Assembly: GCA_002309075.1 (NCBI GenBank)
Contig: DBWP01000008.1
Coordinates: forward strand, 1 to 21,677
From: Candidatus Saccharibacteria bacterium UBA1235
GTDB lineage: Bacteria; Patescibacteriota; Saccharimonadia; Saccharimonadales; Saccharimonadaceae
Reading direction: 5' to 3'
DNA: 21,677 nucleotides
A program made the position numbers and the translations under genes. Position 1 is the first letter of the stretch; the number at the start of each line of letters is the position of its first letter. The notes under the pieces are model-generated. The model made no database searches. It worked only from the letters and a program-made list of their open reading frames with translations, and had not been told where the DNA came from. Shown here piece after piece: positions 21,472 through 21,677 of this stretch.

Positions 21472-21480
21472 ATTATATCA
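21472..21480 (-). promoter_or_regulatory. promoter of the coiled-coil gene
   Basis: TGATATAAT on the minus strand (-10 at 21472-21477). No convincing -35. Leader about 53 nt. Confidence 0.6.
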
Positions 21481-21505
21481 TAAAATAATAAAAAATGCAA
21501 TAAAT

Positions 21506-21526
21506 AAAGAGCTCCTGCGGCTCTTT
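21506..21526 (-). terminator. hairpin after the tRNA-end fragment
   Basis: AAAGAGC/GCTCTTT, 7-nt loop, 7 bp. On the minus strand ATTTATTG and then TTTTTTATT follow. It sits just past the duplicated tRNA 3' end. Confidence 0.55.
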
Positions 21527-21531
21527 CTTCA

Positions 21532-21555
21532 ATTTCTGGTGGGTGATGAGGGGCT
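21532..21555 (-). repeat. duplicated tRNA 3' end (24-bp direct repeat of 21649-21672)
   Basis: The minus strand reads AGCCCCTCATCACCCACCA plus GAAAT, identical to the end of the tRNA at the window edge, 117 bp away. The sequence upstream of this copy (21556-21610) does not supply the rest of a tRNA: no GGGTGAT acceptor partner and no T-loop in place. It contains instead a GGGCTCGAGCCC palindrome (21593-21604) and GAGCGAGCGTAGCGAGC-type repeats. Confidence 0.7.
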
Positions 21556-21625
21556 GGGATGTCGCTCGCTACGCTCGCTCCATTCGAACCCTGGGCTCGA
21601 GCCCTTATCTATCAGAAATAAAAAC

Positions 21626-21642
21626 AAGTCCCCTCGGGACTT
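21626..21642 (-). terminator. tRNA terminator
   Basis: AAGTCCC/GGGACTT with loop GAG on the minus strand, then GTTTTTATTT; 11 nt beyond the tRNA CCA end. Confidence 0.8.
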
Positions 21643-21653
21643 CTTTTTATTTC

Positions 21654-21677
21654 TGGTGGGTGATGAGGGGCTCGAAC
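21654..21677 (-). tRNA. tRNA 3' part, probably tRNA-Val (cut by window edge)
   Basis: Only the last 24 nt are visible: G53, T-loop TTCGAGC, T-stem half CCCTC, acceptor half ATCACCC, discriminator A and an encoded CCA. The acceptor half implies a GGGTGAT 5' end, as in bacterial tRNA-Val; the anticodon is outside the window, so identity is inference. Confidence 0.75.

Noticed and set aside
1..21677. CRISPR arrays, transposases, rRNA genes, phage genes
   Set aside because: No regularly spaced repeats, no transposase or integrase motifs, and no rRNA sequence were found.

Overview
The window looks like a chromosomal segment of a small-genome bacterium of the candidate phyla radiation (Patescibacteria), most likely of Saccharibacteria (TM7) type. 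I infer this from the compact, nearly all-leftward gene order, the short versions of conserved proteins (a ThrS without its TGS domain, a short MiaA), a membrane-anchored type IV secretion/HerA-like ATPase next to gyrBA, and standard use of TGA as stop. No 16S rRNA is present, so the lineage is an inference. All genes are on the minus strand except one rightward block (comM, infC, rpmI, rplT, rpmB; 9.5-12.5 kb).

Layout, left to right. 1-377: start of a secreted protein, cut by the window edge. 485-4960: gyrB-gyrA operon, with a promoter whose -35 box overlaps the stop of the gene before it. 5016-8330: a four-helix membrane protein, an acidic hypothetical protein and a type IV secretion-like ATPase, the last two coupled by an ATGA overlap. 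8.35-9.43 kb: a protein-poor RNA region with three leftward transcripts, each with its own promoter: an unidentified structured RNA with a tiny ORF, tmRNA (ssrA) with a non-canonical T-loop, and a candidate small RNA driven by an exact TTGACA-17-TATAAT promoter. 9546-12487: comM, then infC (with a non-ATG/GTG/TTG start), rpmI, rplT, rpmB. 12499-12532: a terminator shared by rpmB and the oppositely oriented RNase P RNA (12536-12873).

12891-15381: a rimB-like/rimK pair (glutamate tailing of ribosomal protein S6), then upstream a Nudix-RNase HI fusion gene preceded by a closed, multi-helix 126-nt RNA beginning at its predicted transcription start. 15476-19758: an overlapping cluster thrS, miaA, a winged-helix/nucleotidyltransferase-like regulator, a metal-site-less beta-lactamase-fold relative and a site-2 protease. 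An 80-bp GC-rich palindromic element sits in frame immediately after the miaA start codon. 19815-21412: a glutamate-racemase relative lacking one catalytic Cys, and a coiled-coil protein. 21.5-21.7 kb: the 3' end of a tRNA (probably Val) at the window edge, plus a second 24-bp copy of that tRNA end 117 bp away.

The genes are mainly housekeeping: DNA topology, translation, tRNA charging and modification, ribosome rescue, RNA processing. A recurring theme is regulation at the 5' end: at least four genes have promoters that place the transcription start 0-3 nt from the ATG (leaderless or nearly so), infC uses a rare start codon, and several untranslated RNAs remain unnamed. The best candidates for undescribed biology are the RNAs at 9274-9388, 15255-15381 and 8380-8708, and the translated palindromic element in miaA.
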